This document shows, piece after piece, positions 1 to 10,349 of a DNA stretch of 64,000 nt. Position numbers and translations under genes: made by a program. The notes below the pieces were generated by a model, which saw only the letters and a list, made by a program, of their open reading frames with translations, was not told where the DNA came from and did not search any database. The DNA comes from UBA5189 sp035631615 (GTDB lineage: Bacteria > Chloroflexota > Limnocylindria > Limnocylindrales > CSP1-4): contig DASQIK010000088.1 in the NCBI GenBank assembly GCA_035631615.1, positions 13,149-77,148 on the forward strand, in the 5' to 3' direction. The stretch's first letter is position 1, and every line of letters starts with the position of its first letter.

Positions 1-2864
1 AGGTCGTGGAGGTGCTCGACGCTGTTTGCCTGGCGCTCCTCGGTGAGCGATTGCAGGGACAGCTCGAGGTCGGCGAGCGCCTCCGGATCGAGCAGCTCGC
101 GCAGCTCCTCCTGCCCGAGCAGCTCGCGGAGCAGATCGCGATCCAGCGCCAGCGCCCCCGCCCGCCGCTCGGCCAGCGGCGCATCGCCCTCGTACATGTA
201 GGCCGCGACGTAGTCGAACAGGAGGGACGAAGCGAACGGCGACGCCTTGGCGGTCTCGACGCCGTGGATGGCGATCTCGCGCCGCTCGATCCCGCCGAGA
301 ATCTCGCGCAGTGCCTCGAGGTCGAACACGTCGGAGAGGCACTCGCGGTAGGTCTCGACGAGGATCGGGAAGCTGCCATACCGAGAAGCGACCTGGAGCA
401 GGTCGGCGGCGCGCTGGCGCTGCTGCCACAGCGGCGTGCGCGCGCCCGGTCGGCGGCGCGGGAGCAGGAGCGCCCGGCCCGCGTTCTCGCGGAACCTCGA
501 CGCGAACAGCGCCGAGCCGCCGACTGCCTCGACGACGAGATCCTCGATCTCGTCGGCGGCCGGGAACAGCAGCGCCTCGATCTCGGCCAGCCGTGCCGCG
601 CTGCCGTCGCCCTCGCCCTCGGGGAGGCGGACGGCGATGCCGTCGTCCGACCAGATCGTCTGTGCCTCGATCCCGAGGCGCTCCCGGAGGCGCGTCTCGA
701 TGGCCAGGGTGAGGGGCGCGTGCACGCGGCCCCCGTACGGCGACAGGATCACCAGCCGCCAGTCGCCGAGCTCATCGCGGAAGCGCTGGACCACGAGCCG
801 CTGGTCGGTCGGCAGCGCACCGGCGACCTCGCGCTCCTCGTCGAGGTAGGCAATGAGGTTGGCCGCGGCCAGCTCGTCGAGGTCGTGCTCGGTGCGGAGG
901 CGGCTCGTGAGCGCGCGGTGGCCGCGCTCCCCGCGCGCGAGGTCGCCCTCGGCCTCGCGCAGGAAGCCGCCGATCGCCCGACCGAGCTCCACCGGGCGCC
1001 CGACGGCGTCGCCCTTCCAGAACGGCAGCTTGCCGGGCACGCCGGGCGACGGCTCGACGATGACCCGGTCCGGCGTGATGTCGAGCACGCGCCAGCTGCT
1101 CGCCCCGAGCACGATCACGTCGCCGTGCATGCCGGCGCGGAGCTCGTAGACCATCTCCTCGTCGAGCTCGCCGACGCGGCGGCCGGGCGTGCCGGTCTCG
1201 CCCGCGAGGAACACGCCGAACAGCCCGCGATCCGGGATCGTCCCCCCGGAGGTCACGGCGACCACCCGCGCGTCGCGCCGGCCCTCGACGACATCCGTGA
1301 CCCGATCCCACACGACCCGCGCCTTCAGCTCCGCGAACTCGTCGGACGGGTAGGCGCCGGCGAGCATCCCGAGCACCGCCTCGAGCGCCTCCCGCGACAG
1401 CGTCTCGAACGGCGCGGCGCGGTTCACGATCTCGAGGAGCTCGGCGACCGTCCACTTGTCCATCACGGTCATCGCGACGAGCTGCTGGGCGAGCACGTCG
1501 AGCGGGTTGTGGGGCATGACCGTCGTCTCGATGGCGCCGTCGTGCATCCGCTTGACCACGACTGCGGATTCGAGCAGGTCACCGCGGAACTTCGGGAACA
1601 CGATGCCCTTCGACGGCTCGCCGACCTGGTGGCCCGCTCGCCCGACACGCTGCAGCCCGGAGGCGACGCTCGTCGGCGACTCGACGAGGACGACCAGGTC
1701 GACGGCGCCCATGTCGATGCCGAGCTCGAGCGAGGAGGTCGCCACGAGGGCGGGGATCCGGCCGGCCTTCAGGTCCTCCTCGATCTGGAGGCGCTGCTCG
1801 CGCGCGATCGAGCCGTGGTGGGCGCGGACGAGCTCCTCGCCGGCGAGCTCGTTCAGCCGCTGGGCGAGCCGCTCCGAGAGGCGCCGGCTGTTCGTGAAGA
1901 TGATCGTGCTGCGATGCGCCCGGATCAGCTCGAGCAGGCGTGGGTGGATCGCCGGCCAGATGCTCGTCCGCATGTCACCGAACGCGACCGGCCCGCCGGG
2001 CTGCTGATCCGCCGGCAGCACCTCGCCGAGGCGCGCCATGTCCTCGACCGGGACGATGACCTCGAGGTCGAGCGCCTTGCGGCTGCCGGCGTCGACGATC
2101 TCGACCTCGCGGCCCGGCCCGATCCCGCCGAGGAACCGGGCGATCGTCTCGAGCGGCCGCTGGGTCGCCGACAGCCCGATCCGCTGCATCGGTGGCGCGT
2201 CGAGGGGCCGAAGCCGCTCGAGCCGCTCCAGGGACAGCGCGAGGTGTGCTCCGCGCTTCGTGCCGGCGATCGCGTGGACCTCGTCGACGATGACCGTCTC
2301 GACGCCGCGCAGCGTCTCGCGGGCGCCGCTGGTCAGGAGGAGATACAGGCTCTCCGGCGTCGTCACCAGGATGTCCGGCGGCCGCCGGGCGAGCTCCCGT
2401 CGCTGCTCCTGGGGCGTGTCACCCGTTCGCCCGGCGATCGAGATCCGCGGCTCGGGCTCGCCGAGCCGCTGCGCCGCAAGCGCGATCCCGTGGAGCGGGG
2501 CGCGGAGGTTGCGCTCGACGTCGTAGGTCAGCGCCTTGAGCGGCGAGACGTACAGGACGCGGACGCTCCCCGGCTCGGACCGAGATGGCGGCGGCGATGG
2601 GTTGCGGGCGAGGCGGTCCAGGCACCACAGGAAGGCGGCGAGAGTCTTGCCGCTCCCGGTCGGGGCGTGGATGAGCGTGTGCCGACCGGTCGAGATCGAG
2701 GCCCAGCCCCCGACCTGCGCCGGGGTCGGCGTTTCGAAGGCGGATTCGAACCACGCCCGCACCGGCGCGGAGAAGGGCGCGAGGGGGTCGCCGGCCGGGG
2801 CCCGGGCCTCGGTCGGGATCGGCTTCGTGCCGCGCCGCGCGGCTGGGCGGGTGATCGCGCTCAC
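1..2864 (-). CDS. lhr: Lhr-type DEAD/DEAH-box ATP-dependent helicase (partial, runs off the left edge)
   Basis: Large superfamily 2 DNA helicase of the Lhr (large helicase-related) type, probably acting in DNA repair. About 954 codons are visible and the C-terminus lies outside the window. Walker A (PTGSGKT) is at about residues 68-74, motif II is DEVH near residue 190 (VIVDEVHAIAGTKRG, the Lhr-specific context), and motif III is LSATQRP. The helicase C domain has SSLELGIDMGAVD and QRVGRAGH. A winged-helix and Lhr core region follows. The GTG start is supported by a TAGAAT hexamer 9 nt upstream. It is divergent from the DoxX gene, with a palindrome between them. The family is clear; whether it is Lhr-core or full-length Lhr cannot be seen because of the truncation. 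Confidence 0.9.
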   Translation of the reverse strand, partial: MSAITRPAARRGTKPIPTEARAPAGDPLAPFSAPVRAWFESAFETPTPAQVGGWASISTGRHTLIHAPTGSGKTLAAFLWCLDRLARNPSPPPSRSEPGSVRVLYVSPLKALTYDVERNLRAPLHGIALAAQRLGEPEPRISIAGRTGDTPQEQRRELARRPPDILVTTPESLYLLLTSGARETLRGVETVIVDEVHAIAGTKRGAHLALSLERLERLRPLDAPPMQRIGLSATQRPLETIARFLGGIGPGREVEIVDAGSRKALDLEVIVPVEDMARLGEVLPADQQPGGPVAFGDMRTSIWPAIHPRLLELIRAHRSTIIFTNSRRLSERLAQRLNELAGEELVRAHHGSIAREQRLQIEEDLKAGRIPALVATSSLELGIDMGAVDLVVLVESPTSVASGLQRVGRAGHQVGEPSKGIVFPKFRGDLLESAVVVKRMHDGAIETTVMPHNPLDVLAQQLVAMTVMDKWTVAELLEIVNRAAPFETLSREALEAVLGMLAGAYPSDEFAELKARVVWDRVTDVVEGRRDARVVAVTSGGTIPDRGLFGVFLAGETGTPGRRVGELDEEMVYELRAGMHGDVIVLGASSWRVLDITPDRVIVEPSPGVPGKLPFWKGDAVGRPVELGRAIGGFLREAEGDLARGERGHRALTSRLRTEHDLDELAAANLIAYLDEEREVAGALPTDQRLVVQRFRDELGDWRLVILSPYGGRVHAPLTLAIETRLRERLGIEAQTIWSDDGIAVRLPEGEGDGSAARLAEIEALLFPAADEIEDLVVEAVGGSALFASRFRENAGRALLLPRRRPGARTPLWQQRQRAADLLQVASRYGSFPILVETYRECLSDVFDLEALREILGGIERREIAIHGVETAKASPFASSLLFDYVAAYMYEGDAPLAERRAGALALDRDLLRELLGQEELRELLDPEALADLELSLQSLTEERQANSVEHLHD

Positions 2865-2873
2865 GGGCGGCGA

Positions 2874-2879
2874 ATTCTA
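2874..2879 (-). promoter_or_regulatory. Leaderless-type -10 box of the Lhr helicase gene
   Basis: TAGAAT on the minus strand, 9 nt before the GTG start. One of the recurrent TANNNT hexamers at very short distance from start codons in this window. Confidence 0.5.
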
Positions 2880-2894
2880 CTCCGCACGGGCCAT

Positions 2895-2921
2895 TTCGAC
2901 CAAATGTTCGATGGGTCGAAC
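2895..2921. promoter_or_regulatory. Nested palindrome between lhr and doxX (possible repressor operator)
   Basis: Two overlapping inverted repeats: TTCGACC...GGTCGAA with a 12-nt spacer (2895-2901 and 2914-2920), and GTTCGA-TGGG-TCGAAC (2906-2921). The second is a 6-4-6 dyad built from the same half-site letters as Gram-positive LexA boxes but in inverted order. It lies about 15 nt upstream of the helicase -10 box, in the position of a -35 region or operator. What binds it is unknown. Confidence 0.4.
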
Positions 2922-3071
2922 CCCGGCGCGATGGCACGGGCCGAGGGGCCGCTGGTCCCGGCCACATCGGGCCATTGGGCCCGTTCCCGGAATCGCCCCG
3001 CGATCGATGCTGGCCGCAGTCGGGAGCCTATCCCGAGGGAAACAGGGAGCAGGAAGGTACAGGGTACGGAG

Positions 3072-3869
3072 ATGTCAGCACTGCGAAGGTACGTCGTGCC
3101 GCTGGGCGTCATTGCCGCGGCGATCGTTCTCTATCTGTCGGCACCGTGGGCCCAGTTCGGTCTCGCCTCGATCGCGCCGAGCAAGGACGTGTACACGATC
3201 CTGTCGATCGTGTTCTGGGTCCTGGCCATCGTTCTGGTCCTTACGCTGTTCGAGGATCGCAAGCAGCCCGGAGCGACCGTGGTCGAGGTCGAGGGGCCGG
3301 CGTTCACGCGGTACCTCTTCAGCAACACCCGGGCCGGACTGCTCTGGCTGCCGATTCGCCTGTTCGTCGGGTTCGCGTTCTTCGCGGCAGGCATGCACAA
3401 GCTCTTCCCCGACGGCAAGCCGATCGGCGCCGGCTGGCTCGACGGTGGCGCCTCGCTCCTCGGCTACTGGAAGGGCGCGGTCGCGATCCCGGACGCCCCC
3501 GGCCATGCCGCGATCACGTTCGACTGGTATCGCGACTTCCTGAACATCCTCATCAACAACGGCGCCCAGAGCTGGTTCGCCTACATCATCGTCTTCGGTG
3601 AGATCGCGATCGGCCTCGGGCTCATCTTCGGGGTCCTCACCGGAATCGCGGCCTTCTTCGGAGCGACCATGAACATGTCGTTCCTCCTCGCCGGCTCGGC
3701 GTCGACGAACCCGGTCCTGTTCTTCCTGGGGATCGGGCTCATCGTCGGCTGGCGGGTCGCCGGCTACTACGGCATCGACCGGTACCTGCTCCCGAAGCTC
3801 GGCGTGCCATGGCATGCAAGAGTCGTCGAGGCCAGGCCAGCCATGACGGCAGCGCCGATGACGAGCTGA
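3072..3869 (+). CDS. DoxX family membrane protein
   Basis: 265-residue integral membrane protein with TM segments at about residues 10-25, 44-62, 95-115, 175-195 and 200-240. The block RLFVGFAFFAAGMHKLF and the C-terminal helical bundle are typical of DoxX / thiosulfate:quinone oxidoreductase small-subunit-like proteins, although this one is longer than the minimal DoxX (about 140 residues). The ATG follows purine-rich AGGAAGG and GGAG sequences. A long open frame continues far upstream on this strand, but there it is only the antisense of the helicase. It converges on acuC, with a strong hairpin between. The electron-transfer partner and substrate are not evident. Confidence 0.8.
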   Translation: MSALRRYVVPLGVIAAAIVLYLSAPWAQFGLASIAPSKDVYTILSIVFWVLAIVLVLTLFEDRKQPGATVVEVEGPAFTRYLFSNTRAGLLWLPIRLFVGFAFFAAGMHKLFPDGKPIGAGWLDGGASLLGYWKGAVAIPDAPGHAAITFDWYRDFLNILINNGAQSWFAYIIVFGEIAIGLGLIFGVLTGIAAFFGATMNMSFLLAGSASTNPVLFFLGIGLIVGWRVAGYYGIDRYLLPKLGVPWHARVVEARPAMTAAPMTS

Positions 3870-3924
3870 GCCGCTCCCACCCAGGGAGGCTGGTCTGCAC
3901 CGACACCGGCCTCCCTTCGCTCCC

Positions 3925-3956
3925 CGATCGCCCAGGCCCCGAGGCCCGGGCGATCG
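3925..3956. terminator. Bidirectional hairpin terminator between doxX and acuC
   Basis: Perfect 9-bp stem CGATCGCCC / GGGCGATCG enclosing a second GGCC/GGCC stem with a CCGA loop, placed between two convergent genes. There is no clear T tract, as is common in very GC-rich genomes. Confidence 0.65.
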
Positions 3957-3979
3957 GCGTTTCCTGCGCCGTGGACCCT

Positions 3980-5149
3980 TCAGGCGCGATTCGCGAGGAG
4001 CGGGAGGACGCGATCGAGGACCTCGCGGGCGATGACCGCCGCGCGCTCGTCGGCGTGGGCCTGGGCGCGCGTGTACGGAAGGCCGGCGTTGTCCGCATCG
4101 TCGAGGGAGGTCGGGATCGGCGCCTGGTGGTGGTGCTCCGCGTCCGAAGCCCAGCGCTCGCGCCACGCCGGAGCGAGCTCACCGATCGGCGAAGCATGGG
4201 ACTGGGCAAGCCACACGTGCGCCCAGACCCGTGGGACCACGCGATAGACGTCGTAGCCACCACCGCCGGTCGCGAGCCACCGACCTGCCGCGTGCCGGTG
4301 CGCCAGGGCGTCGACGAGCCGGGCGAGCCGGCCCATCGCGGTGGACGTGACCAGGAGGTGCGCCAGCGGATCGAAGGCGTGGGCGTCGGCGCCATGCTGG
4401 GAGACGATGACCTCGGGCCCGAAGGCCGCCGCGAGTGGCGGCAGCGCGAGCTCGAGCGCCTCGACCCAGCCGATCTCGCCCGTCCCCGGATCCAGCGCGA
4501 TGTTGACCTTCGTGCCCTCGGCGCCGCGCCCACCGATCTCGTCGGCAAAGCCCGTTCCGGGGAAGAGGCTGAACCCTGACTCGTGGATCGACACCGTCAG
4601 CACGCCGGGATCGAGCCAGTGGATTGCCTGGACGCCGTCGCCGTGATGCACGTCGAGATCGATGTACATGACCCGCAGCCCGTCGCGCCTCGCCCGCGCG
4701 ATCGCCAGCGCCGGGTCGTCGTAGACGCAGAACCCGGAAGCACGCGCCGGCATCGCATGATGGAGCCCGCCACCCGGGTGGAAGGCGTGGGTCACGTCAC
4801 CGCGGAGGATCGCTTCGATCGCCCGCAGCGAGCCCCCGGCGACCGCGGCGGACGCCTCGTGCATGCCCGCGAACGCCGGCGTGTCGCCCGGCCCGATCCC
4901 CGCCCGCGACCCACCGAGCGGCTGGCGCGAGAACGCCTTGACGATCTCGACGTAGCCCGGCTCGTGGATCCACTCGAGCTCCGCGTCCGCTGCCGGCTCG
5001 GGCGCGAGATTCGGCACGGCGCCCAGCGTCTCGAGGAGCGAGATCCCGGTCCCGAACCGCCGCGGGGTCAGCGGGTGCGCGGGCCCGAAGTCGTACGTCG
5101 TCGAGCGCGGCCCGTAGACGAGGAGCGGCGGCTGCGGCAGGTCCGGCAC
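3980..5149 (-). CDS. acuC: AcuC-type histone deacetylase family protein
   Basis: Zinc-dependent class I/II HDAC-like amidohydrolase, probably lysine deacetylation of acetyl-CoA synthetase, as known for AcuC. About 389 residues, matching the family. Motifs in order: FHPGGGLHHA, the zinc/charge-relay block IDLDVHHGDGVQ, SIHESGFSLFPGTG, SQHGADAHAFDPL and the C-terminal TGGGGYD. A GTG three codons upstream (5158) overlaps the TATCGT hexamer, so the GTG at 5149, 7 nt after that hexamer, is the better start. Divergent from tatA; the two promoters are almost back to back. Confidence 0.88.
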   Translation of the reverse strand: MPDLPQPPLLVYGPRSTTYDFGPAHPLTPRRFGTGISLLETLGAVPNLAPEPAADAELEWIHEPGYVEIVKAFSRQPLGGSRAGIGPGDTPAFAGMHEASAAVAGGSLRAIEAILRGDVTHAFHPGGGLHHAMPARASGFCVYDDPALAIARARRDGLRVMYIDLDVHHGDGVQAIHWLDPGVLTVSIHESGFSLFPGTGFADEIGGRGAEGTKVNIALDPGTGEIGWVEALELALPPLAAAFGPEVIVSQHGADAHAFDPLAHLLVTSTAMGRLARLVDALAHRHAAGRWLATGGGGYDVYRVVPRVWAHVWLAQSHASPIGELAPAWRERWASDAEHHHQAPIPTSLDDADNAGLPYTRAQAHADERAAVIAREVLDRVLPLLANRA

Positions 5150-5156
5150 GCCCGGC

Positions 5157-5162
5157 ACGATA
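5157..5162 (-). promoter_or_regulatory. Leaderless-type -10 box of acuC
   Basis: TATCGT on the minus strand, 7 nt before GTG 5149. It argues against the upstream GTG, which overlaps the hexamer. Confidence 0.5.
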
Positions 5163-5178
5163 GCCGAGCGGACCGGCG

Positions 5179-5184
5179 TACCAT
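5179..5184 (+). promoter_or_regulatory. Leaderless-type -10 box of tatA
   Basis: TACCAT with a 7-nt spacer to the GTG start of the TatA-like gene. Confidence 0.5.
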
Positions 5185-5191
5185 CCGCGAC

Positions 5192-5371
5192 GTGGACACC
5201 CTCCTGATCCTCATCGTCATCCTGATCCTCGCCCTGATCTGGCGCGGTCCCAAGACGATCCCGGAGATCGGGCGGATGTTCGGCAAGGGCGTCCGGGAGG
5301 CGCGCATCGAAGCGGCGAAGCTTCGCTCCGACGACGACAAGCCCTCGGACGGAGGCGCGCCAGGCGCCTGA
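5192..5371 (+). CDS. tatA: TatA/TatE-type twin-arginine translocase subunit
   Basis: Short 59-residue protein: N-terminal hydrophobic helix (LLILIVILILALI), the conserved hinge RGPKTIPEIGRMFGKGVREAR, an amphipathic helix and a charged disordered tail. This is the TatA/E plan, with the usual F-G-P replaced by R-G-P at the helix end. GTG start, decided by the TACCAT box 7 nt upstream; no Shine-Dalgarno is visible. It would form the Tat pore with TatC, which is not in the window. It stands alone between acuC (divergent) and metB (convergent). Confidence 0.8.
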   Translation: MDTLLILIVILILALIWRGPKTIPEIGRMFGKGVREARIEAAKLRSDDDKPSDGGAPGA

Positions 5372-5428
5372 GGACGCCGCGGCGGTGCCGACCCATGTCT
5401 TCGCGCCCTGACGTCAGAGCCCGCTCAC

Positions 5429-5467
5429 GGAGTAGCTGCCCTAGGGCGGAGTAGCTGCCCCTAGGGC
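5429..5467. repeat. Tandem duplication (19/20 nt) spanning the metB stop codon
   Basis: Two adjacent copies, 5429-5447 (19 nt) and 5448-5467 (20 nt), that differ by a single C. The TAG stop of metB lies in one copy. Removing one copy would leave a TGA giving almost the same C-terminus, so the duplication looks neutral. Confidence 0.85.
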
Positions 5468-6543
5468 GCGGTCGAGGTCGTGCCACAGGTCCTCGACGTG
5501 CTCCAGGCCGACGCTCAGGCGAATGAGCGTGTCCGGCACCCCCGCCGCCCTGTCCGAGGGGTAGCGCGCTCGCCGTTCCATTGACGACTCGACGCCACCG
5601 AGGCTCGTCGCGTGGACGACGAGCCGGGTCGCCTCGCAGACCGCTTCGGCGTCCTGGGCGCGCCCCTTCGTCTCGAACGAGATCATGGTCCCGGACCCCG
5701 GGTACCGAACGCGAGCGACGCCGCCGTGCGATCCAAGCCTCGTCGCGAGCTCGCGGGCCGTGGCCTGGCCACGCGCAAACCGGATCGGGAGGGTCCTGAG
5801 CCCGCGGAGCGCGAGATACGCCTCGAGCACGCCCGGCACGGATCCCGTGTTGTGGCGCCGTCCGACGAGGCGCTGGCGGAGCTGGGGATTCGCCGCGATG
5901 ACGGCGCCGAGCAGCAGGTCCGAGTGGCCGCCGATCAGCTTCGTCCCGGCGTGCATCACGAGATCGGCGCCGAGGGTCAGCGGCGTCTGCACGAGCGGCG
6001 TCGCGAACGTGTTGTCGACGACGACGAGCGCCCCGGCCCGCTTCGCGAGCGCGATCACCGCAGGCAGGTCGACGACGTCGAGCATCGGGTTCGTCGGCGA
6101 CTCGATCCAGACCAGCCCGGCTCCCTCGATGCTGTCGGCGAGCCGGTCGGCCGTGATCGCCGCGTGCGTCTCGAGCTCGATCTGGCCGCCCGCCGCTCGC
6201 TCCCGCAGCAGCTCCGCGACACCGTGATACGTCCCCCGCTGCGCGATCGCCCGGGAGCCGCGAGGGACCAGATCGAGGATCGCGCCGGCGGCGGCCAGCC
6301 CGGAGGCAAAGGTGACGCACTGCCCATGCTCGAGCGCGCCGATGGCCGCCTCGAGCGCCTCCCAGCCGCGATTGCCGTCCCGGCCGTATTCGAGCTCGCC
6401 GCCGTGGTGATACGTCGAGGCAGGCTCGATCGGGGTGTTGAGCGGGCCTCCCGGCGTGCGTGGCGGCCGGCCGGACGTGACGGCGACCGTCTCGGGATGC
6501 AGCGCGTCGTCATCCATGGGCGCGTCCCTTGACGTGGTGGAGC

Positions 6544-6547
<4 letters not shown>
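5441..6547 (-). CDS. Cystathionine gamma-synthase/lyase-type PLP enzyme
   Basis: Cys/Met metabolism PLP-dependent enzyme (MetB/MetC/MccB superfamily), 368 residues. Visible: YGRDGN (PLP-phosphate Tyr/Arg region, about 54-59), FASGLAA, the VVDNTFATP block with the PLP-ring Asp (about 176-183) and the Schiff-base lysine K203 in MHAGTKLIGGHSD. C-terminal SLGGVESSMERRARYP is the substrate-specificity region. The choice among synthase, lyase and O-acylhomoserine sulfhydrylase cannot be made from motifs alone. The ATG overlaps the TGA of the upstream yyaL-like gene (ATGA), so the two are translationally coupled. An internal ATG at 6517 is an alternative start. Confidence 0.88.
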
Positions 6548-8646
<2,099 letters not shown>

Positions 8647-8652
8647 CCGCCG

Positions 8653-8658
8653 ATGGTA
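8653..8658 (-). promoter_or_regulatory. Leaderless-type -10 box of the yyaL-like gene
   Basis: TACCAT on the minus strand, exactly 6 nt before GTG 8646. Confidence 0.55.
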
Positions 8659-9016
8659 GCCGGGCCCGGTTCCGGCTCCCCGGCCGGGAACGCGGCGGTT
8701 CCTTGGGCGTTGGGCCTCGTCGTGGTGCCGCGGCCAGTCCTCTCGCCCCACGGGAGAACCCCGCATTCGTTCTCGTCGCGCGGCACAAGGTGGACCATCA
8801 ACCCCGATCCGGCCGCACGGCGGGCCCCGGAAGCCCGAATCGATGTCGAGCGCGAACAAATCTGTTCCGAACTTCTCGCCCGGGGGTAGGTTCCGCCCGG
8901 CGGGCAACCGTAACCTCGCAGGTGGCACTGAGTTGTTCCGCGGGGCGAGAACGCTCCCGGCGGACGAGACGGGCTGAGGTTGCCCGGAGCCCAGCCGCTC
9001 GGCGGATGCCGCTGGC

Positions 9017-9022
9017 TACGCT
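9017..9022 (+). promoter_or_regulatory. Leaderless-type -10 box of the P-loop gene
   Basis: TACGCT exactly 6 nt before GTG 9029; no Shine-Dalgarno is visible. Confidence 0.55.
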
Positions 9023-9028
9023 GAACGT

Positions 9029-9694
9029 GTGACTGAACTCCGCGAGCGCCTGGCCCACGTCCGCTGGCTGGGTGGCAGCTCCGGAGCCGGCAAGTCGACG
9101 ATTGCGACGCGCCTCGCCGAGGTCCACGGGCTTCGGGTGTACAGCACTGATGAGACGCTCCGGCGCCACGTCTCCGTCGCCAGGCAAGATCGCCATCCGC
9201 TCGCGACGGCCTTCGTTCGGATGAGCATGGACGAGCGCTGGCTTGACCGCTCACCGCGCACGATGCTCGAGACCTTCCACGGATTCCACGGCGAGCTCTT
9301 CGAGCGGATCGTGGCGGATTTGCTGTCGCTGCCGCCCGAGCCGCCCATCCTCGCCGAGGGATTTCGCCTGCTGCCGTGGCTCGTGGCCCCGCTCCTGCGG
9401 TCACCGGACGGTGCGGGACAGGCGGCCTGGCTGATCTCGACGCCGGCGTTCCGGCTGGCAGCGTTCGAGGCGCGCGGCGACGACTGGCACGGGGCGCAAC
9501 GGACGCGCAATCCCGCACGCGCCATGGAGAATCTCCGGGGGCGGGACGCGCTCTTCGCGACGCGCGTCGCGGACGGGGCGACCGCGCTCGGCCTGACCAC
9601 CATTCCGGTGGACGGCAGCCTGGCCGTCGAGGCGCTGGCTGATCACGTCGCGGTCGCCCTCGGGCTCCCGGACGGCCCGGGTCGTCCGGGGTAG
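9029..9694 (+). CDS. P-loop NTPase, kinase-like, function unknown
   Basis: 221 residues. A Walker A (GGSSGAGKST) at about residues 15-24 follows a short N-terminal strand, as in shikimate/gluconate-kinase-like and zeta-toxin-like nucleotide kinases. STDE about 15 residues after the P-loop helix could be a substrate-binding acidic site. An Arg-rich stretch (GAQRTRNPARAMENLRGRD) near residues 153-170 resembles a lid. The substrate cannot be assigned. GTG start set by the TACGCT box 6 nt upstream. Ten nt precede the next gene, which has its own -10-like box. Confidence 0.6.
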   Translation: MTELRERLAHVRWLGGSSGAGKSTIATRLAEVHGLRVYSTDETLRRHVSVARQDRHPLATAFVRMSMDERWLDRSPRTMLETFHGFHGELFERIVADLLSLPPEPPILAEGFRLLPWLVAPLLRSPDGAGQAAWLISTPAFRLAAFEARGDDWHGAQRTRNPARAMENLRGRDALFATRVADGATALGLTTIPVDGSLAVEALADHVAVALGLPDGPGRPG

Positions 9695-9697
9695 CCT
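9692..9697 (+). promoter_or_regulatory. Leaderless-type -10 box of the C39-like gene
   Basis: TAGCCT 7 nt before ATG 9705, overlapping the stop codon of the preceding gene. Confidence 0.45.
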
Positions 9698-9704
9698 CCG
9701 CGGC

Positions 9705-10349
9705 ATGGCGTCGAACGCGGTTCCAGGCTTCCTGCCCTCGAGCCACGGCTTCCGCTTCGCGAACCGGTGGCCGCCCGGCCCGGCGCGGGTCGTCGACATT
9801 GGTGCGGTGCAGATCCCGATCGGCGACGTCGGCCGTGGCCTGTGCGGCGGCATGGCCTTCGCCGCGCGCGATCGGTTCGACCGCGGCGCGGAGGCGCCTC
9901 CCGACACCGTGCCGCCGAGCCCCGGCCAGCCGCTGTTCAAGGAGATCGTCGACCGGCAGTTCGACTCGTTCGGCGCCCTTTTCCTCGTCCCGCTCACGTT
10001 CTGGCTGGCGGCGGTGGCAAGCCAGGCGGCGCGCGATCGCACGACCGTGCGCGACACGTGGCCGCTGGTGAAGTCCGGAATCGACGCGGGTGTGCCGCCG
10101 ATGCTCGGGCTCGTGCGGGTCGCCGGGTGGAACCCGCTCGCCCCTCACTTCGGCCACCAGGTCGTGGCGTTTCGCTACCACGAGACCGCGACCGGGGTCA
10201 CGATCTGGATCTACGACCCGAACCATCCCGGCGATGACGACGTGCGGCTCACGGTCACGCGCCGCCGGAACGGTGGCTACGCGATGGCACAGTCGACCTC
10301 GGAGCCCCTGCTCGGGATCCTCGCGCTGCCGTTCAGGGCGCCGGGATAA
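9705..10349 (+). CDS. Putative C39/papain-like cysteine peptidase-fold protein, uncharacterised
   Basis: 214 residues without signal peptide. The order Cys (GRGLCGGMAFAARD, about residues 45-58), His (HFGHQVVAFRY, about 148-158) and Asp/Asn (WIYDPNHPGDDD, about 168-179) is the catalytic order of papain-like and C39-like domains; the D-P-N after a strand is typical. A hydrophobic stretch near residues 88-102 may be a core helix rather than a membrane span. No substrate is evident. The 3' end overlaps the convergent MFS gene by 17 nt. The assignment rests on motif order, so activity is not certain. Confidence 0.55.
   Translation: MASNAVPGFLPSSHGFRFANRWPPGPARVVDIGAVQIPIGDVGRGLCGGMAFAARDRFDRGAEAPPDTVPPSPGQPLFKEIVDRQFDSFGALFLVPLTFWLAAVASQAARDRTTVRDTWPLVKSGIDAGVPPMLGLVRVAGWNPLAPHFGHQVVAFRYHETATGVTIWIYDPNHPGDDDVRLTVTRRRNGGYAMAQSTSEPLLGILALPFRAPG

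Larger units (their letters stand above)
8647..9028. other. Intergenic region between divergent genes
   Basis: 382 nt without a convincing gene on either strand. It carries the two divergent TANNNT boxes at its ends (8653-8658 and 9017-9022). The middle has locally AT-richer sequence around 8850-8880 (GAACAAATCTGTTCCGAAC). No riboswitch fold or repeat family was recognised. Confidence 0.6.

Noticed and set aside
6..3071. A forward open frame of more than 1000 codons upstream of doxX
   Set aside because: Antisense to the Lhr helicase, whose motifs (GSGKT, DEVH, SATQ) are unmistakable; the forward translation is Arg/Leu/Gln-rich without any domain. Only the part from 3072 on is real.
9023..9031. 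Two overlapping GTG codons for the P-loop gene (9027 and 9029)
   Set aside because: Only 9029 is in frame with the P-loop protein and is exactly 6 nt from TACGCT.
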